A stretch of 7,086 nt of DNA from positions 1 to 7,086 of the forward strand of contig JAFIEC010000382.1 of NCBI GenBank assembly GCA_020832725.1, read 5' to 3'. Below are positions 6,138 through 7,086 of this stretch, in pieces. A program made the translations under genes and the position numbers. The notes under the pieces were generated by a model. The model did not search any database. It was not told the origin of the DNA and worked only from the letters and a program-made list of their open reading frames with translations. Position 1 is the stretch's first letter, and every line of letters starts with the position of its first letter. This DNA is from Paracoccaceae bacterium (lineage in GTDB: Bacteria; Pseudomonadota; Alphaproteobacteria; Rhodobacterales; Rhodobacteraceae).

Positions 6138-6342
6138 AGGCGATGCGCTTCACCCCCAAAGGCCATGGCAGCGAGCCCGCGATCCGGAACAGATCAGGCG
6201 CGAGGGCTGGCGTGATCAGGGCGTGTTCGCAGTCAGCATCGACGATGCCCGTCTCACCTGGCCCGAGCGCGAGCTCGTCGAGCAGCTCGGCAACAGGCTC
6301 TATGGCAAGCGCTCCATCAGCAAGGAGGCGCGTCATGGCTGA
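6134..6342 (+). pseudogene. Small conserved-looking gene with a one-base frameshift, operon gene 4
   Basis: Translation should start at ATG 6134: AGGAGG (6122-6127) is six bases upstream, and the ATG overlaps the previous TGA as ATGA. This frame gives MKAMRFTPKGHGSEPA and then degenerates into Ser-rich sequence until it joins the next gene. The frame one base back gives a protein-like sequence, DPEQIRREGWRDQGVFAVSI, then RLTWPERELVEQLGNRLYG, ending at TGA 6340-6342. Adding one base near 6181 (as in gcg-gat-ccg) joins both into a protein of about 69 residues. So either one base was lost, the sequence has an error, or a -1 frameshift is used. A GTG at 6115 could start the second frame but has no ribosome site. 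The function is unknown; I recall similar small proteins beside DUF6362 genes. Confidence 0.6.
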
Positions 6343-6715
6343 TCGCATCTGGACTGCCGAGGATGTTGCTGAGCACTTCGTGGAGGCGTTCCGCACCCTG
6401 CGCAAGCTGCCGCCGGTCAAGGTGCAGGGTTATTTCGGGACATGGCCGGACATCGTGAGGACCAGGCGCGAGATCGCCTTCATGGAGCCTGAGCCCATGC
6501 GCATCCGTCCCTCGACGGCTGCGATCACGCGCCTCGAGCAGACCTTCGACTGGATGCTCTGGATCGAGGCAGACGAACGCAGGCTCGTTTGGGCCCGGGC
6601 AGCGCGTGTGCCGTGGAAGCTGATCAGCGGCGAGCTCGGCTGCGACCGCACCACCGCGTGGCGGCGCTGGCAGATCGCGCTGACCAAGATCGCCGCGCGG
6701 CTGAATGCGGCATAG
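6335..6715 (+). CDS. DUF6362-type helix-turn-helix protein, operon gene 5
   Basis: A 126-residue protein that I place in the DUF6362 family, small proteins of unknown function found often in alphaproteobacterial prophages and integrative elements. Family-like features are the start ADRIWTAEDVAEHFVEAFRT, the segment LRKLPPVKVQGYFGTWPDI (22-40), and a C-terminal helix-turn-helix-like region at about 93-112 (PWKLISGELGCDRTTAWRRW). That region suggests DNA binding, as in a small regulator or a terminase-small-subunit-like factor. ATG 6335 is chosen over the longer in-frame opening at 6134: AAGGAGG (6322-6328) lies six bases upstream and the family start fits. The gene overlaps the end of gene 4 by eight bases. 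An 18-bp palindrome follows four bases after the TAG. Confidence 0.8.
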   Translation: MADRIWTAEDVAEHFVEAFRTLRKLPPVKVQGYFGTWPDIVRTRREIAFMEPEPMRIRPSTAAITRLEQTFDWMLWIEADERRLVWARAARVPWKLISGELGCDRTTAWRRWQIALTKIAARLNAA

Positions 6716-6719
6716 CCTC

Positions 6720-6737
6720 AAAGTGTTGCAACACTTT
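6720..6737. repeat. 18-bp perfect palindrome after the last gene
   Basis: AAAGTGTTGCAACACTTT is a perfect palindrome starting five bases after the stop of the DUF6362-type gene and followed by TTCCTTC. As RNA it could fold into a 7-bp stem with the loop UGCA ahead of a short U run, but the stem is AT-rich and weak for a terminator. As DNA it looks like a dimeric repressor operator. Confidence 0.6.
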
Positions 6738-6784
6738 TTCCTTCGACACGCGCAACAGATCAGTGCTATCGACGAATCATCGTG

Positions 6785-6824
6785 GGGAGAGTGCGCCGGA
6801 AGGCCCGCTCTCCCTTCTTGCTTT
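6785..6824 (+). terminator. Intrinsic terminator of the operon
   Basis: The arms at 6785-6797 and 6802-6814 pair as GGGAGAG with CTCTCCC, one G-T pair, one G-C pair, one C-C mismatch, then GCC with GGC, capped by a GGAA (GNRA) loop at 6798-6801. The sequence ttcttgcttt follows directly. It lies 70 bases after the last stop codon of the operon and is the best terminator in the window. Confidence 0.65.
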
Positions 6825-6850
6825 GGGTTGATGTCGTGTTGGCTTCCTGG

Positions 6851-6891
6851 ATCCGACCGGGAGTCCGGTCAGGGTCCAGTGGCGGTCGGAT
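6851..6891. repeat. Nested inverted repeats in the right intergenic region
   Basis: The arms atccgaccg (6851-6859) and cggtcggat (6883-6891) are exact inverted repeats. The left arm can instead form a tight hairpin, gaccgg (6855-6860) with ccggtc (6865-6870) around the loop gagt. The two folds compete for the same bases, as in attenuators, though no leader peptide or following gene can be seen here. Confidence 0.5.
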
Positions 6892-6932
6892 ACAGGGTTT
6901 TGCTCAGGGGCGCACGCTCACCGTTTGCCCCT

Positions 6933-6974
6933 CCGAAAACCGTCTCTGAATCGTGAAAGAGAACGGTTTTTCGG
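6933..6974. repeat. Inverted repeat with imperfect 12-base arms
   Basis: ccgaaaaccgt (6933-6943) faces acggtttttcgg (6963-6974), which has one extra T. Inside, ctct (6944-6947) can pair with agag (6958-6961). The fold is about 40 bases long and AT-rich at its base. It could be a terminator acting in either direction or a recombinase or regulator site. Confidence 0.45.
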
Positions 6975-7086
6975 GTGCAACTGCCCAGCGGTTGACCAGA
7001 AAAACTTTCTCCGCCATCTGCTAAGTCATTGATTTTACGGTTCCTTTCCGTGCACCGCGTATGCTGGCGGGCGAAGCGCGGCATTT

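Larger units (their letters stand above)
6716..7086. other. Right intergenic region, no gene seen
   Basis: About 370 bases hold no convincing gene. Open frames at 6705-6956 (+) and 6869-7084 (-) have no family-like sequence or good ribosome site. The region carries four dyads (6720-6737, 6785-6814, 6851-6891, 6933-6974) and, after 6990, DNA richer in A and T (aaaaactttct, cattgatttta). It probably ends the operon and leads to the next transcription unit beyond the window. Confidence 0.5.

Noticed and set aside
6158..6166. CCCCCAAAG as a programmed -1 frameshift signal for operon gene 4
   Set aside because: The codon phase is ACC CCC AAA, which does not fit the X XXY YYZ heptamer, and no strong hairpin was seen directly after it. 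A simple base loss near 6181 explains the frames better.
6992..7020. Possible promoter with TTGACC at 6992-6997
   Set aside because: No acceptable -10 hexamer lies 16-18 bases downstream (catctg or atctgc), and no gene start follows within the window.
7022..7040. AAGTCATTGATTTTACGG, which recalls sequences seen next to integrase attachment sites
   Set aside because: No tRNA 3' end, second copy or integrase gene is visible in the window, so an attachment site cannot be supported.

Overview
The window is GC-rich DNA with the codon use and gene families of an alphaproteobacterium. Rhodobacterales is my best guess, from remembered similarity only. It reads as accessory, mobile DNA: two nested insertion-sequence remnants at the left, a long non-coding control region with repeated sites, and one tightly packed rightward operon led by a very large primase/helicase-like protein. 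No rRNA, tRNA or CRISPR array was seen.

Left part (1-1110). The C-terminal part of an IS3-family OrfA enters from the left edge. At position 300 it is cut by what looks like the left end of an IS66-family element (GTAAGCG terminus, leader, then the first codons of its OrfA). That element is itself broken off near 471. A gene of unknown function follows (458-1075); its first codons come from the IS66 remnant, so its true N-terminus is probably lost. A hairpin sits directly on its stop codon.

Control region (1076-1714). It holds inverted repeats, an AT-rich block (about 1237-1278) and at least four direct copies plus one inverted copy of a site close to GGGTTCCACCCTT, spaced 64, 63 and 44 bp apart. 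The last copy lies just before a doubtful small Arg-rich ORF (1530-1718), whose stop overlaps the start of the large gene. Iterons of an origin or operators of the operon are the two simplest readings.

Operon (1715-6715). The 1156-residue protein joins a TOPRIM primase-like half to a helicase-like half with Walker A, Walker B and an arginine-rich motif VI, plus a cysteine cluster between Walker A and B. Then come an unknown 175-residue protein, a 143-residue protein with a CxxCC...C...C cluster, a small conserved-looking gene with an apparent one-base frameshift, and a DUF6362-type helix-turn-helix protein. Successive genes are joined by ATGA stop/start overlaps or an 8-base overlap, so they are probably co-transcribed and translationally coupled. 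The content suggests the replication/early module of a prophage, integrative element or plasmid.

The most striking single object is a 60-bp, AT-rich, near-perfect palindrome (4798-4857) lying in frame inside the C-terminal part of the primase/helicase gene. The right flank (6716-7086) has no convincing gene. It carries an 18-bp perfect palindrome, a strong GNRA-capped hairpin with a T-rich tail (likely operon terminator) and two more dyads.
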